Positions 1 through 6,456 of a stretch of 13,688 nt of DNA are shown here, piece after piece. Position 1 is the stretch's first letter, and each line of letters starts with the position of its first letter. The position numbers and the translations under genes are program-made. The DNA comes from an uncultured Alphaproteobacteria bacterium (GTDB lineage Bacteria; Pseudomonadota; Alphaproteobacteria; RUG11792), in assembly GCA_905236375.1 (NCBI GenBank), contig CAJOOW010000023.1, positions 1 to 13,688 of the forward strand. Direction: 5' to 3'. Under the pieces are notes generated by a model. It searched no databases and was not told the DNA's origin. It was given only the letters and a program-made list of their open reading frames with translations.

Positions 1-317
1 AAACAAAAGCTGAAGCAAGTGCTGAAGCACCTGCAAAATCCGAAGAAGCAAAGCCAGCAGAAGAAGCTAAGGCTAATGCAGAAACAACAACTGAAGCGAA
101 AGCCGAAGAACCTGCGAAGTCAGAAGAAGTAAAACCAGCTGAAGAAGTTCCTGTTATGAAAACAACAGAGTCTAATTTAACTCAAAGCGTAAAAGTTGAA
201 ACTTCTGATAAAAACTTAAAGGAAGTTGCAGAAAAAGCAAACGAGCTCCTGAAAAACCTTGAGACACTAGAGAACTTGAGGCCAGCAATGGAAACTAACT
301 CAAGCCCAGTTGCTTAA
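1..317 (+). CDS. C-terminal part of an unrecognised protein with a repetitive Lys/Glu/Ala/Pro tail
   Basis: The frame is open from the left edge (first full codon at 3) to TAA at 315-317, with a second TAA directly after it. About 104 residues are visible and the start lies outside the window. The first 50 residues are low-complexity Ala/Glu/Lys/Pro and contain a 20-residue unit twice, 27 residues (81 bases) apart; the core PAKSEE-x-KPAEE is kept in both copies. After this come a Ser/Thr-rich linker and a short heptad-like helix (KEVAEKANELLKNLETLENL). Such tails are common in envelope or exported proteins that span a space or bind partners, but no domain is visible to name a function. The tail resembles in composition the C-terminus of the exported protein encoded at 3880-5376. 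Confidence is high that it is coding and low on its role. Confidence 0.8.
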   Translation, partial: TKAEASAEAPAKSEEAKPAEEAKANAETTTEAKAEEPAKSEEVKPAEEVPVMKTTESNLTQSVKVETSDKNLKEVAEKANELLKNLETLENLRPAMETNSSPVA

Positions 318-332
318 TAATCCAATTCGGAG

Positions 333-359
333 AGAGGGGGATTTTAATTCCCCTCTTTT
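333..359 (+). terminator. Rho-independent terminator overlapping the end of pyrG
   Basis: AGAGGGG (333-339) pairs perfectly with CCCCTCT (350-356) around a 10-base loop, and the pairing runs into TTTT (356-359). It lies 16 bases after the stop of the left-edge gene, so it should end that transcript. The pyrG stop codon (344-346 on the opposite strand) lies in the loop, so the right arm also encodes the last residues of CTP synthase. On the minus strand no U-run follows the stem, so it is less likely to work for pyrG. Confidence 0.8.
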
Positions 360-1990
360 GCAATTGCAGCTTTAATTAATGATGAAAACAAAGGATGAGC
401 CGACAGAGGACTTGATTTAAATTCTGGATGAGCTTGTGTCGCAATGAAGAATGGATGATCCTTTCTTTCAATGATTTCAGGCAATTTCCCATCAGTTGAA
501 GTCCCAGAGATAACAAGCCCAGATTTAGTGATTATGTCTTTATACTCTTCATAATTTACTTCATATCTATGTCTGTGACGTTCCGTTATCAGTTTTTTGC
601 CATAAACTTCAAAAGCGAGAGAATTTTCAGCAATTTTGCATTCGTAACTTCCAAGTCTCATGGTTCCACCTTTTGCCCCGTCTTCTTCTCGAGATTCTAT
701 AGAATCTTTCGATGTTGTCCAATTTTTCATGAAATCTATAACAAAAGTTCCAGACTTTGAAAATTCTCGGCTTGTAGCATTTGTGACACCAGCGACATTA
801 CGACATGATTCGATAACGGCAAGCTGAAGTCCTAAACAAATTCCTAAAAATGGGATTTTATTTTCTCTTGCGTATTTGATTGCCAAAAGTTTACCATCAA
901 TTCCGCGTGAACTAAAGCCTCCCGGAACGATGATCCCTGATACTTCCGATAACTTTTTTTCAATCGTATCCGGCTCATCTTCGGCATTAATCCAAGAAAT
1001 TTCGACTTTTGCTTCATTAGCGTAACCTGCATGGGCGATGGCTTGAGTTAAAGAAATATACGCATCTTTAAGCTTTGTATATTTTCCTATAACCGCGATT
1101 TTTACAGTTTTGCGAGGATTCAATATTATGTCAGTAAGTTTCGACCATTTGTTTTTTATTGCCTCATCAACTTGTTTTTCCATACGGTCATTTGAAAGGC
1201 CAAAGTGTTTGCAGATCTGTTTGTCTAAACCTTCTAGATGATATTGATTTGGAATCAAATAAATATTATTAGCATCTAAAGCAGCCATAACATTGTCTTT
1301 ATCAACATTACAAAACATCGCAAGTTTTGATTTGATCTCATCAGGAAGTGGTTTTTCGCTCCGACAAAGAAGGATATCAGGCTGAACCCCCATGCTTTGA
1401 AGCTGTTTTACTGAATGTTGAGTCGGTTTTGTTTTTAATTCTTCTGCAACTCTTATAAAAGGCAAGAATGTCAAGTGAATACACATCGTCTTTGATTTGC
1501 CAAGTTCTATGGAAAGCTGTCTTAGAGTCTCAATATAAGGCAATCCTTCGATATCTCCAACAGTTCCCCCAATCTCACAAATAGTAAAATCAATATCATC
1601 AGAGTTTCTTAGTATGAATTCCTTAATTTCATTTGTTATATGTGGAATGACTTGAATATCAGACCCCAAATAATCTCCATGTCTTTCCTTATCTAAAACT
1701 TTTTGATACACTCGGCCAGTTGTCAGAGAATCCTTGCTAGAACAGCAAATTCCAGTAAATCTTTCATAATGCCCAAAATCAAGATCAGCTTCGCATCCAT
1801 CCTCCATAACGAAAACTTCACCGTGTTTGTATGGACTCATTGTCCCTGGATCGATATTAATATATGGGTCGAGTTTTTTCATCTTTATTGAATATCCACG
1901 AAGTTGCAACAAAGCTCCAATGCTCGACGCTGCAATCCCTTTTCCAAGGGATGACATAACTCCTCCGGTTACAAATATGAAATTTGACAT
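344..1990 (-). CDS. pyrG: CTP synthase (glutamine hydrolysing)
   Basis: Makes CTP from UTP, ATP and glutamine in the cytoplasm. The start at 1990 gives 548 residues, very close to the 545 of E. coli PyrG, and begins MSNFIFVTGG as family members do; an in-frame ATG at 2023 would add 11 residues with no counterpart. The N-terminal synthetase domain shows the SSLGKG phosphate-binding loop (residues 14-19) and the DPYINIDPGTM and HGEVFV segments. The C-terminal class I glutamine amidotransferase domain shows PGGF, the nucleophile Cys385 in GICLGLQ, GGTMRLG, and the His521/Glu523 pair in AHPEF. All catalytic residues expected of an active enzyme are present. No clear Shine-Dalgarno site precedes the start. 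The gene appears monocistronic and converges on the left-edge gene. Confidence 0.97.
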   Translation of the reverse strand: MSNFIFVTGGVMSSLGKGIAASSIGALLQLRGYSIKMKKLDPYINIDPGTMSPYKHGEVFVMEDGCEADLDFGHYERFTGICCSSKDSLTTGRVYQKVLDKERHGDYLGSDIQVIPHITNEIKEFILRNSDDIDFTICEIGGTVGDIEGLPYIETLRQLSIELGKSKTMCIHLTFLPFIRVAEELKTKPTQHSVKQLQSMGVQPDILLCRSEKPLPDEIKSKLAMFCNVDKDNVMAALDANNIYLIPNQYHLEGLDKQICKHFGLSNDRMEKQVDEAIKNKWSKLTDIILNPRKTVKIAVIGKYTKLKDAYISLTQAIAHAGYANEAKVEISWINAEDEPDTIEKKLSEVSGIIVPGGFSSRGIDGKLLAIKYARENKIPFLGICLGLQLAVIESCRNVAGVTNATSREFSKSGTFVIDFMKNWTTSKDSIESREEDGAKGGTMRLGSYECKIAENSLAFEVYGKKLITERHRHRYEVNYEEYKDIITKSGLVISGTSTDGKLPEIIERKDHPFFIATQAHPEFKSSPLSAHPLFSSLIKAAIAKEGN

Positions 1991-2018
1991 GATTTTTGAA
2001 ATTTTCTTATCTTTATAA

Positions 2019-2055
2019 CACAATGAATTGTGCGATATAGTTAAACTTTTTTCAA
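2019..2055 (-). promoter_or_regulatory. Possible pyrG promoter with a palindrome over the -10 element
   Basis: On the minus strand TTGAAA (2055-2050) is followed after 17 bases by CACAAT (2032-2027), a poor -10 but correctly spaced. This -10 is the left half of a perfect inverted repeat, CACAAT-TC-ATTGTG (2032-2019), about 30 bases before the pyrG start. A palindrome over a -10 is a classical place for a repressor site. The alternative is chance symmetry in AT-rich DNA. Confidence 0.35.
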
Positions 2056-2085
2056 GGGAGAAAGTACCAACTCGTCTTAAAACAG

Positions 2086-2136
2086 CGATGAAACATCTAG
2101 AGTTACATTATGGATAAGAAACTAAATGTTTCATCG
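2086..2136 (-). repeat. Perfect 11-bp inverted repeat, possible transcript-end hairpin
   Basis: CGATGAAACAT (2086-2096) and ATGTTTCATCG (2126-2136) are perfect inverted repeats around a 29-base loop. Three further pairs (2098-2100 with 2122-2124) follow after one mismatch. Read on the minus strand, the stem is followed by CTGTTTTAAG, a short U-run, so it could end transcripts of the gene at 2227-3669 before pyrG. The long loop and weak U-run make it a poor classical terminator; a protein-binding site or RNA processing element is equally possible. Confidence 0.5.
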
Positions 2137-2226
2137 ATTAGAGTTATAGCGCACCAATTTTTTTTTCTAACTTAAACTGTTTGATAAAATATATACTCAT
2201 TTGATACCTGGATCTTAACCAAACAA

Positions 2227-3669
2227 CTATGAATCTTCATCATCAGAGTCGTCGCCATTAGAGTTGTTGATCATATGAGCATCCACAGCACTTTGCAGAA
2301 CTTTATCGTTACATTCATCAAGAAATTTAATCAGCAACCCAGTAGCCGTTGAAATATTTGTAATTCTCGCATTTTCATGAGGAAACACACTGTTGACTCC
2401 TGTGTCAACTATCGAACAAACAAGGCCTGCCTCATCTTTTTTGGGATCATAAAGATGAGATGGAATTGCAAATCTGTAATTTAAATTTATTATATTTTTT
2501 CCATTTCTTGTTCTTTTGACATCATAACTGAAGCTTGGAACCATAATTCTGCCAGTGAAAGTATCTGCAGAAAGATTTAAAATCACCATATCTCTTGCGA
2601 TATTTGTTCGTTTCTTCAAAGAATCACGTAACTCGCTGAGACTTCCATATTTTTTGTGTAGAGATTTTTTGAACAGCACATTAAATTGCTCGATATCATG
2701 AGCCATTTTCCTAGATTTTTCTGCAATAAGATGATCGTTAGAAACTTGAGATGTTGCTTCTAATATTCCCTGGGCGCTTGAAAATGCTTCGGATACAACA
2801 ACTCTTTTTACACGAGACACAGAATCTTCATCGCGTGATGAAATCGCTCCAAAAATTAAGGCGACTATTGATTCACTGTCATAAAGTGAAATGATTTCCA
2901 AAGAGCTTTTTAAATCATGAGTCGTATGGGATCCAAAAAGTTCTACCAATTTTTTGCATCCTTCATTTGAAAAATCAAAAGCATCGTAAGTTAAAGAGTT
3001 ATAGTCAGGGCTATCTTCTGAAACAATCTCTGGGACAACAAAATATGCGGAAACAATTGCTCCTGCAGTACCTCTTAGGCAGCCACAGCAATCCAAACAC
3101 GATTTTATATTTTTTGGATAAAGCATTTTCGAAGGCATATCCCAAACATGAGTCAAAGCTTCCTCGAAATTTGTTCCTCCAAGTGCTCCTATCGCTGCAG
3201 GAATAATTCCAGATCCAGAGGCCACGAATGAATCAAAAACACAAGCAAGATTCATTTTCAAACTTGGAAATCGTTCTTTCGTGTGATTTATCAAAGCATT
3301 TTCGAGATTTGCTAAAAAACGCATAGCAGCAGCGGTTTGAGTTTTCCCATTAGTATCTACCAGCAAGATTAAATCAATGTTATCTGGCTTTTCATCAGCG
3401 TGAATTTTGATAATTAAAGATTTAAAAGCTTCATCTAATTCCACCAAATTGTATGGGACTTTGCCTGAAAATCCATTAATACTAACGACTCGTTTTAGAG
3501 CAGCAGTGCCATTATCAAAATCAGCCTGATTCAAAGGACTTGTTGTTTCAAAAGTTAAAGATTCTTTGGAAGCATCTTCTTTAATATTATGGGGTGTGTC
3601 CGACGTTGCAGCCTGGCACTGAATTATTATTGGTGTAAAACAAAGTATAGATATAATTTTTAAAAACAT
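2227..3669 (-). CDS. Exported patatin-like protein with degenerate catalytic motifs
   Basis: 480 residues, starting at 3669 with TGAGGT a few bases upstream. Residues 1-20 look like a Sec signal peptide (MFLKIISILCF...QCQA), so the protein is probably exported. Residues 98-165 have the cadence of a patatin phospholipase core: hydrophobic strand, Asp-loop, helix FLANLE, then FDSFVASGSGIIPAAIGAL, matching the usual FDxIxGTSTGGIIA. A later YDAFDF...ELFGS...SLYDSES stretch (228-267) also resembles patatins. The key residues are changed: the glycine loop DGGGxRG is DTNGKTQ (105-111), and GxSxG reads ASGSG (150-154) with Gly at the serine position. VDTGVNSVFP (421-430) may be a remnant of the Asp motif DGG. 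Other oddities are CLDCCGC (191-197) and an acidic Asp/Glu/Ser tail (473-480). It is probably a pseudoenzyme or strongly altered lipid-binding protein; the family call is by eye. Confidence 0.55.
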   Translation of the reverse strand: MFLKIISILCFTPIIIQCQAATSDTPHNIKEDASKESLTFETTSPLNQADFDNGTAALKRVVSINGFSGKVPYNLVELDEAFKSLIIKIHADEKPDNIDLILLVDTNGKTQTAAAMRFLANLENALINHTKERFPSLKMNLACVFDSFVASGSGIIPAAIGALGGTNFEEALTHVWDMPSKMLYPKNIKSCLDCCGCLRGTAGAIVSAYFVVPEIVSEDSPDYNSLTYDAFDFSNEGCKKLVELFGSHTTHDLKSSLEIISLYDSESIVALIFGAISSRDEDSVSRVKRVVVSEAFSSAQGILEATSQVSNDHLIAEKSRKMAHDIEQFNVLFKKSLHKKYGSLSELRDSLKKRTNIARDMVILNLSADTFTGRIMVPSFSYDVKRTRNGKNIINLNYRFAIPSHLYDPKKDEAGLVCSIVDTGVNSVFPHENARITNISTATGLLIKFLDECNDKVLQSAVDAHMINNSNGDDSDDEDS

Positions 3670-3745
3670 AATACCTCACATAAAATTCTATTCTTTGTGT
3701 TAAGTTTAAGTCCAAAAAGTTAATTTTTCGTTAACATAATAATAT

Positions 3746-3793
3746 TTCTTATTTCTATTCTATGAGTTTTTCTCTAGGTATGAGAAATAAGAA
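3746..3793. promoter_or_regulatory. Large inverted repeat in the divergent control region
   Basis: TTCTTATTTCT (3746-3756) and AGAAATAAGAA (3783-3793) form a perfect 11-bp inverted repeat. Nested inside, CTA-T-GAG (3760-3766) pairs with CTCTAG (3772-3777), with one bulged T, around a TTTTT loop. No U-run follows on either strand, so it is not a terminator. It lies midway between the starts of two divergent exported-protein genes (3669 and 3880), where it could be a shared operator or a 5' leader hairpin. No convincing -35/-10 pair was found for either gene. Confidence 0.5.
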
Positions 3794-3864
3794 TAAAAAT
3801 ACAACTAAAAAGTGTAACGACTTGTGATTGAAAAATGAGACAATGGCAACGATGTTTTTTTAAT

Positions 3865-3870
3865 AAGGAG
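3865..3870 (+). promoter_or_regulatory. Strong ribosome binding site that decides the start at 3880
   Basis: AAGGAG sits 9 bases before ATG at 3880 and is among the best Shine-Dalgarno sites in the window. It lies inside a longer frame that opens at ATG 3835, and so marks 3880 as the true start; the signal peptide also begins there. Confidence 0.85.
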
Positions 3871-3879
3871 ATATTAAAC

Positions 3880-5376
3880 ATGCAAAAAGTTTTATTGGCT
3901 ATAACCCTCTTAACACCGATTTGTTTTGGAGCCGCATCCGCAGGACCAAATCTAGCAGAACCAGACTATTCAGATGAATTAAATAGAGTTTCAGAACTGG
4001 AATTAAAATTTGGATCTACAAAGGATGATTGTTCTTTGACTTATACCAAAAGAGGAAAACAAACAAGAGGACATCTTAGGCTTGATATAGAAGATGACGC
4101 TGAAGACAAATTGGCGTTTGAGGGGACGCCAATAGGGCAAAATGCCTGGTTTACATTCATAAACAGCAAAGGATTTTCATCAGTTAGATATCATATTAGA
4201 GAATTGCCGGATTCAGAGCTATCATTAAGCTTACAATCGAAACAAACAGGAGTATTGTTAGGATTAAAATACACAACAACTGATGCCAGTTCTCAGCAAA
4301 TTCCTAGCCGTTATATTAAATCTTTGCAATTAGATACAGAAAGTTTTGTTTTAGATAATACTGGGCCAAGAAAAATAGGAATTGGCAAAATAGATCTTGT
4401 TGGCGGAAGAGGTACAGCCGTTTTGATGATCAGGGGAGAAGCAGAAATCGACAACAAGCCTTATGGGAGTGGTCTTTGGATCATTGATAGTGCTGGGAAA
4501 ATTATACCATTCTCATCTACAAACTATTTGGCAATCAACCAAAACAGACAAATGGAATTGGCAGCGATTATTGAAGATGTAGCCAAAAGAGGATATGTAA
4601 ATGTTTGGAATCTAGCCGAAGAAGGAATAAATACGCCTTTTGAAGAATGGTTATGGAGAGAGGTTCCAGAAAGCAAAAGGAGGCCTACAACTGGCGCTGA
4701 TAAATACCTCTTTGCTTTAGCAGATTCTCAAGTAGCACTAGATAATCTCGCCAGAGGAGTTTTTGCCGAATTTATTGATGGAGAAGAAAAAGAAACTCAG
4801 GTAAGTGAAACATTTGAGGAAAACTTCATTCGAGGAAAAGATTGCGAATTGGTAAAAAGCGCAGAAGCTGGATATGTTAAAGCAAAGGCAATTGCAAAAG
4901 TGATTCACATATTAAATGGAGTCAGAAACGAATTACAAGAAAGATGCTCTAATGAAATTGTTTTACAATCCACCAAAGTAGATTCTCAAGGCCATCTTGA
5001 ATCAACAAATTCTGCAACACCGCTTGAAATTCAAGCAACTGAAAAGAATCTAGAAGAATTTATGCGAGAATCGGGAGAAGCTGTAGACATAACACCACAA
5101 AAATTATACTTTGGCAAAGTGCTGAAACTTATACTAAAACTAGGTGAAGAAAAGTGTTCTTTAGGTGAGGTCATGAAAGAAATAATAAAAGCAACAATTG
5201 TCGAATGGAATAGGATCGAAAAAGCAGCATCAGAAGATATGGAAAAGATCGCAGAAAGGGCTGCAAAACTTGGTTTGATTAAAAGGACAAAAAGCTACAC
5301 GGAGGAACCAAAAACAAAAGCAGAGACGGAAACGGCACCAAAAGCAGATGCAGCTCCAAATCCTGAAGATGCTTAA
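3880..5376 (+). CDS. Unrecognised exported protein with acidic/Lys-Ala-Pro tail
   Basis: 498 residues from ATG 3880. Residues 1-21 are a clear Sec signal peptide (MQKVLLAITLL...GAASA, cleavage likely before GPNL). Residues about 45-215 look beta-rich, with alternating hydrophobic and polar strands and glycine turns. Residues about 220-465 look mainly helical. The end is a Lys/Glu/Thr/Ala/Pro tail (474-498) like that of the left-edge gene. The mature part has four cysteines (51, 322, 356, 426), enough for two disulphides in an oxidising compartment. No lipobox, second membrane segment or familiar catalytic motif is seen. It diverges from the patatin-like gene across an inverted repeat, suggesting shared control, and its stop codon overlaps that of the convergent ftsB-like gene. 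It may be a periplasmic or secreted lineage-specific protein; the function is unknown. Confidence 0.85.
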   Translation: MQKVLLAITLLTPICFGAASAGPNLAEPDYSDELNRVSELELKFGSTKDDCSLTYTKRGKQTRGHLRLDIEDDAEDKLAFEGTPIGQNAWFTFINSKGFSSVRYHIRELPDSELSLSLQSKQTGVLLGLKYTTTDASSQQIPSRYIKSLQLDTESFVLDNTGPRKIGIGKIDLVGGRGTAVLMIRGEAEIDNKPYGSGLWIIDSAGKIIPFSSTNYLAINQNRQMELAAIIEDVAKRGYVNVWNLAEEGINTPFEEWLWREVPESKRRPTTGADKYLFALADSQVALDNLARGVFAEFIDGEEKETQVSETFEENFIRGKDCELVKSAEAGYVKAKAIAKVIHILNGVRNELQERCSNEIVLQSTKVDSQGHLESTNSATPLEIQATEKNLEEFMRESGEAVDITPQKLYFGKVLKLILKLGEEKCSLGEVMKEIIKATIVEWNRIEKAASEDMEKIAERAAKLGLIKRTKSYTEEPKTKAETETAPKADAAPNPEDA

Positions 5377-5705
5377 TCTCCTAACAAAGTCTTTGTTCTA
5401 ATTATCGAATCATTTTTAGCGCTGTAGTTTAGAATCAATCTGCAGCGTTCTTCCAACAAATCTTTATCCAGAGTTTTATCTGATAACAAGCCTACGTTCC
5501 TCTTTAATGCTTCTAAATCCTTCATTATTTGCTCAAGTCGCAATCCTTTTTCCTCGACTAATCTTTTGGTCTTAACATATGCTATGAGGCCATTTTCGCC
5601 AGAGATTGCGTGAAATAAAAAATATGCCAGCGAAAAGACAATCGCCGAAACCTTCAATGCAGTTTTGACATTATTTGAAACGCCAACAAAATTACCTAGT
5701 TTCAT
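5373..5705 (-). CDS. ftsB: FtsB/DivIC-type septum formation protein
   Basis: 110 residues in the bitopic layout of the family: short cytoplasmic N-terminus, one membrane helix (about 16-34), then the diagnostic GENGL turn (36-40), a coiled coil (about 44-72) and the LLSDKTLDKDLLEERCRLIL block (73-92) typical of alphaproteobacterial FtsB. FtsB with FtsL and FtsQ activates septal peptidoglycan synthesis in the inner membrane. The start at 5705 lies only 11 bases beyond the pal terminator stem, with no Shine-Dalgarno sequence between, so expression probably depends on readthrough from pal or a promoter inside the pal end. The last codons overlap the stop of the convergent gene (5373-5376). The C-terminal segment ends soon after the family block, so the protein looks complete. 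The symbol is by family and could also be written divIC. Confidence 0.85.
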   Translation of the reverse strand: MKLGNFVGVSNNVKTALKVSAIVFSLAYFLFHAISGENGLIAYVKTKRLVEEKGLRLEQIMKDLEALKRNVGLLSDKTLDKDLLEERCRLILNYSAKNDSIIRTKTLLGD

Positions 5706-5746
5706 AAAATAATAATTCCGGGGTGCTCTTTAATGCAAACCCCGGA
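5705..5746 (-). terminator. Terminator after pal
   Basis: On the minus strand TCCGGGGT (5746-5739) and ACCCCGGA (5724-5717) form a perfect 8-bp GC-rich stem around a 14-base loop. ATTATTATTTT follows immediately and runs into the ftsB start codon. It begins 19 bases after the pal stop. It should end most pal transcripts, and any readthrough would carry ftsB. Confidence 0.8.
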
Positions 5747-5765
5747 CAAATCTTGCAGCTTAGAA

Positions 5766-6218
5766 TTAGCCAACAACCGAAACGGAACGACGGTTCTTTG
5801 CATGAGCCTCTTCTGTTGTTCCTGAATCGACTGGTCTTTCTTTACCATAAGAAACTGTTGAAACTCTTTCGCCAGCAATTCCTTGGTTGCGAAGTTCTTT
5901 TGCAGTTGAATTTGCACGAGCTTCACCAAGAGCCATGTTGTATTCAGCTGTTCCTCTGACGTCGCAATGTCCTTCAACTGTGACATTTGTGCCGGTGTAT
6001 GTCTTTAACCAAGCAGCTTGTGCTTCGATTCTCTTTTTTGCAGAGTCAGACAACTTTGAACTGTCAAAATCGAAATACACAACATTTGGCGTATTTGCAG
6101 CAAAGTCTTCTGCTGAGCCTGGTTGAACTTTTCCGCCATTAACTCCGCATGTGCATGAGCAAGCTGCTAAAATAACTGACGTTGATGCTATCAACCCTAA
6201 TAATGTTTTTCTGTTCAT
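5766..6218 (-). CDS. pal: Peptidoglycan-associated lipoprotein Pal
   Basis: 150 residues. The start at 6218 is chosen because AAGGA lies 11 bases before it and because it gives a compact lipoprotein signal; the upstream ATG at 6242 would put that site inside the gene. The signal peptide ends in the lipobox LAAC with Cys20 as lipidated residue; Cys22 and Cys24 follow closely. An OmpA-C domain spans about 46-148, with VYFDFDSS at its start and the peptidoglycan-binding signature GHCDVRGTAEYNMALGEARA (Asp86, Arg101) and KNRRS near the end. Pal anchors the outer membrane to peptidoglycan and works with Tol at the division site. The usual upstream neighbour tolB is not present: the next gene upstream is the divergent valS. 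A hairpin terminator follows pal. Confidence 0.96.
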   Translation of the reverse strand: MNRKTLLGLIASTSVILAACSCTCGVNGGKVQPGSAEDFAANTPNVVYFDFDSSKLSDSAKKRIEAQAAWLKTYTGTNVTVEGHCDVRGTAEYNMALGEARANSTAKELRNQGIAGERVSTVSYGKERPVDSGTTEEAHAKNRRSVSVVG

Positions 6219-6295
6219 AATCCTATTTTCCTTAAAAAACAAAAACTAGTCCTATATATTCAGTGTATCAAATTTTAAATACATCGGAAAGCAGA

Positions 6296-6315
6296 ATGTT
6301 CGCAAAGGCGAACAT
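6296..6315. promoter_or_regulatory. Perfect 8-bp inverted repeat upstream of pal
   Basis: ATGTTCGC (6296-6303) and GCGAACAT (6308-6315) flank a four-base AAAG loop, about 80 bases before the pal start. The symmetry is perfect and richer in GC than its surroundings. It has no U-run on either strand. It may be a regulator site for pal or a hairpin in a transcript crossing this region. Confidence 0.5.
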
Positions 6316-6352
6316 AATCGAAAATTTTTCATAAATGTTGCTTTTTTGTCAC

Positions 6353-6387
6353 TAAAGTTCACATGTTTGGACTTGAACTTTATTTTT
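6353..6387 (+). terminator. Terminator-like hairpin upstream of valS
   Basis: TAAAGTTCA (6353-6361) and TGAACTTTA (6374-6382) form a perfect 9-bp stem with a 12-base loop, followed at once by TTTTT (6383-6387). This is the shape of a rho-independent terminator read on the + strand, though with low GC. No + strand coding gene lies upstream, so if real it ends either a small RNA or the valS leader (attenuation). TTGAAC (6373-6378) in its right arm can also pair with GTTCAA (6403-6408), an alternative fold that would break the hairpin. Confidence 0.45.
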
Positions 6388-6414
6388 CACTCTCTCAGAA
6401 ATGTTCAAAAATTC

Positions 6415-6456
6415 TTTGCTCATATAAAATGCCGGAAAAACTTCCGCTTGAGCAAA
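6415..6456. promoter_or_regulatory. Nested hairpin in the valS upstream region
   Basis: TTTGCTCA (6415-6422) and TGAGCAAA (6449-6456) are perfect 8-bp inverted repeats. Inside them CGGAA (6433-6437) pairs with TTCCG (6442-6446) around an AAAC loop. A smaller repeat ACAGT/ACTGT (6464-6468, 6474-6478) follows. The AT-rich TATAAA at 6423-6428 could be a -10 element, but no good -35 lies at the right distance. The segment ends about 35 bases before the valS start and could be a leader RNA fold or operator. Confidence 0.4.

Noticed and set aside
1991..2040. Start of pyrG at 2023 giving 559 residues
   Set aside because: The extra 11 residues have no family counterpart, and the ATG at 1990 gives the conserved N-terminus.
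2967..3206. Plus-strand frame opposite the patatin-like gene, and similar frames opposite pyrG, pal, valS, radC and dprA
   Set aside because: They lie wholly opposite convincing genes, lack ribosome sites and show no recognisable protein features.
3835..3879. Start of the 498-residue protein at 3835
   Set aside because: It would place a strong ribosome site inside the gene and put 15 mainly polar residues, with two Arg and a Lys, before an otherwise perfect signal peptide.
6296..6315. LexA/SOS box suggested by GTTC and GAAC words
   Set aside because: The alphaproteobacterial LexA site is a direct repeat GTTC-N7-GTTC and the Bacillus type is GAAC-N4-GTTC; here the order is GTTC-N8-GAAC, and neither pal nor valS is an expected SOS gene.
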